A stretch of DNA of 64,000 bases from Adiantum capillus-veneris (lineage: Eukaryota > Streptophyta > Polypodiopsida > Polypodiales > Pteridaceae), in NCBI GenBank assembly GCA_014529385.2, contig CM043964.1, positions 105,627,087 through 105,691,086 of the forward strand, in the 5' to 3' direction. A program made the position numbers and the translations under genes. Under the pieces are notes generated by a model. It searched no databases. It saw nothing but the letters and a program-made list of their open reading frames with translations, and had not been told where the DNA came from. Of this stretch, positions 61,928-64,000 are shown piece by piece. Numbering within the stretch: position 1 is the first letter of the stretch; every line of letters begins with the position of its first letter.

Positions 61928-63269
61928 GTATATCACCCCAAACATGTGAGAGTGTCATAATGCTTTACTCTGTGCTTGGAATCCCTTCCAAATGCTTTAT
62001 CAATCTTGAAGGTGCCTCCAATCTCTTAATTTCTTTCATGTGTACGTTACTCCATTATAGTTTGTTGTACTTTCAAGTGCTTCTGAGTCTTTGAGTGCTT
62101 TCAACCGCCTCCAAGCGGACCCAAATGCTTTTTAGTGCATTCCAATAATTTACCAATCTTTATGGTTTTTGATAGAGCTTTCTAATGCTTGTCCATGCAT
62201 TAAAGTGCTTGCCCCTACTCTATGGTGCTTGAGAGATGTTTGTAGGTGTTTACATATGTCTCTCAAGGCTTGCAAGTGCTTTATGGTTCTTGAGAGGTTT
62301 ATAAGTGTTTACATGTGTCTCTAAGAGCTTTTACGTGCTTTTGAGTGCCTCCAAGTGCTTTAAGTACACTCATATTTTAGAACGCTTCTAAGTGCTTTCC
62401 ACATCTGTCAAGTGCTTCAAAGTGCTTATAAACGCTTCAAAGTGCTTTCAAGTGCTTGCTTAAAAATAATTATGAGTGCTTTCAAGAGTTCATAAGTGAT
62501 CCTAGGTGCTTCAGATTGCTTGTATGTGCTCATGGGTGATTCTGAGTTGGTCAAGTGCTTCAAAGTAATTCCAAGTGCTTCAAAATGCTTCAGACTGCTT
62601 CTACGTGCTTTGTAATGCACTCCAAGTGTTTTCTAGTGCTTCCAAGTGATTCTAATTACTTTCAAGTGCTTGTGAAGGACCTCTATGTGCTTCTAAGTGC
62701 CTTGGAGAGATTATGAGTGCTTTCAAGTTTCTTAGAGTGCTTTAAGTATATTTGTACTTTTGAATGCTTCTTAGTGATTTCCACATATGTCAAGTGCTTC
62801 AAAATGCTTATAAATGCTTCTAAGTTCTCTCAGGGGCTTCCAAAGGCATGCTTCAAAATACTAATGAGTACTTTCAAGAGGTCATAAGTGATCCCAAGTG
62901 CTTCAGAGTGCTTGTATGTGCTCATGGATGATTATGAGTCTTATTTCTTTCAAGTTCTTGTGAGTGACTCTATGTGATTCTAAGTGACTTTGAGTGCTTG
63001 CAAGTGACTCTATCTGCTTCTAAGTGCCTTCGAGTGCTTTAAATTACTCTCTAGGTGTTTTAGAAAGACTCTAAGTGCTTCAGGGTGCTTCTATGAGTGA
63101 TTTTGAGTAATTTGAAGTGCTCTGAAGTGCTTCCATGTTCCTTCAAGTGCTGCCAATTAGTTTTATGTGCTTGTGATTGAATCTGTGTGTTTTGACACGC
63201 TTTTGAGGGCTTTCAATTAGCTCCAAAAGCATGTCAAAGGTACCCAAATGTGTCTTGCTATGCTTACAG
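61928..63269. repeat. AAGTGCTT satellite with ~382-bp higher-order repeat; candidate intron
   Basis: From about 62085 to 63235 nearly every 10-20 bases carry (a/g)agtgctt or a close variant. A larger period is visible: ctttaagta(c/t)a…catatgtcaagtgcttcaaa…gtgctcatgg(g/a)tgatt begins at about 62358 and again at 62740. The block is bounded by gtatat at 61928 and ttacag ending at 63269, and both flanking exons are phase 0. It can be read as an intron built of satellite or as a satellite insertion in the gene. Confidence 0.7.
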
Positions 63270-64000
63270 AGAAACTTCTACCTGCGGTTCCAAGAGGCCC
63301 ATCTTAACATAGAGATATCCCTCAGATGCTTTGAGGGAGCCATACTTTGTATACAAGATGAAGGACAATAACATTGTTGCTGTGAATACCATGTTCAGCT
63401 TGTCTACCTTAAGGAAGCCTTCAATAAGATGCACCAAGGAAGATGTGGGTTACATGGAAAGTCATGCTTTTGTAGGTGCGTTGTTTGAAGACCCCATGGT
63501 GAGATAGCGTAGTGTATAGCATCAAGTGCCACATTCCGAGTTTAGCAGACCAATGGGAGTCTGTATTGTACCCAAATCCCATTGACTGTTCTTATCACAA
63601 TAGAAAATGTATTTTGGGAACATGCCAACACTGTGGTATTGAAAGGCTCTCATTGTGTCCACATGAACACACTAATGTCATCTCTTTGATGATTGTGTAG
63701 CTTTTTGAGGATGTTCCTATACAAGACGTAGACAAGACAGATACAAGAAAAGTTCAAAAAGACCTCATCTGATGAGTTTCATTTCCTTGCCTGAAAGAAA
63801 ATTGGGAACTTTATCAAACACAACTACAAGTACAAATGGCAAGCTCAATACTTCAAGGAGTGTTTGGATAAATTTACTGACAATGTAGTGATGTCTATAG
63901 TGGATTTTTTAGAGAATTACTCCTTCAAGGTGCTGAGTGAGATTCAATCAATGCATTGGTATTCAACTTAGATCACAATTTTGGTTCACATTTCATACTT
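63270..64000 (+). pseudogene. Transposase-like gene, C-terminal part, frameshifted, off the right edge
   Basis: Continues the gene of 61424-61927. In successive frames one reads NFYLRFQEAHLNIEISLRCF (63273 on), then PYFVYKMKDNN, then CCCEYHVQLVYLKEAFNKM. Further on come CILGTCQHCGIERLSLCP (about 63609-63662) and, near the edge, a D-F-x-E-N-Y-S segment followed by EIQSMHW. These blocks occur in this order in the same uncharacterised plant family; the cysteine pairs suggest zinc binding and the Asp/Glu block may be catalytic. At least two frameshifts and several stops show decay. The superfamily of the parent transposon is not assigned. Confidence 0.5.

Overview
The window is almost entirely mobile and repetitive DNA from a large, gene-poor eukaryotic genome, most likely a land plant. 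The grounds are a CACTA (En/Spm) transposon with a plant Ptta/En/Spm-type protein and GT-AG introns, a Ty1/copia element with a plant-style initiator-Met primer site, and TATA boxes. Long (CA)n tracts, a Penelope-like retroelement (PLE) family and a transposase-like gene family that I associate with ferns, lycophytes and charophytes make a seed-free plant (for example a fern) my best guess; this is inference. I found no rRNA, tRNA or CRISPR array, and no confidently identified housekeeping gene.

Layout. 1-23669 is a tandem array of one PLE family. Unit 1 (1-3388) is internally deleted. Unit 2 (3389-16953) has the cleanest reverse transcriptase frame but is split by a 7.6-kb minus-strand LTR element (5030-12630). 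Unit 3 (16954-22958) is full length but broken by stops. Unit 4 (22959-23571) is only the terminal repeat and ends in pure (CA)n. The LTR element carries no gag-pol and itself contains a 2.4-kb CACTA element (8614-11012) with a small three-exon gene. Nesting order is therefore PLE, then LTR element, then CACTA.

18292-31304 and 33350-46061 are two nearly identical copies of a 13-kb segment: part of a PLE unit, its terminal repeat, a (CA)n tract and 7.6 kb of low-copy sequence. That low-copy sequence holds a 170-codon minus-strand ORF with a TATA box and a possible plus-strand split gene. A 2-kb spacer flanked by a 32-bp direct repeat separates the copies.

46062-54085 is gene-poor. It holds a diverged PLE terminal repeat that also ends at (CA)n, a 194-bp cruciform MITE-like element, decayed acidic minus-strand ORFs and old tandem repeats. 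54086-59038 is a nearly intact Ty1/copia element with 192-bp LTRs, TSD GGAAG and one in-frame TGA between integrase and reverse transcriptase. 59044-64000 contains a decayed transposase-like gene whose two halves are separated by 1.3 kb of AAGTGCTT-based satellite, bounded by candidate splice sites; the gene runs off the right edge.

The most interesting system is the PLE family. It keeps a spliceosomal-type intron in its terminal repeat, its 3' ends join (CA)n at corresponding positions in unrelated copies, and it carries about eight internal CA tracts per unit, so it may both target and spread CA microsatellites.
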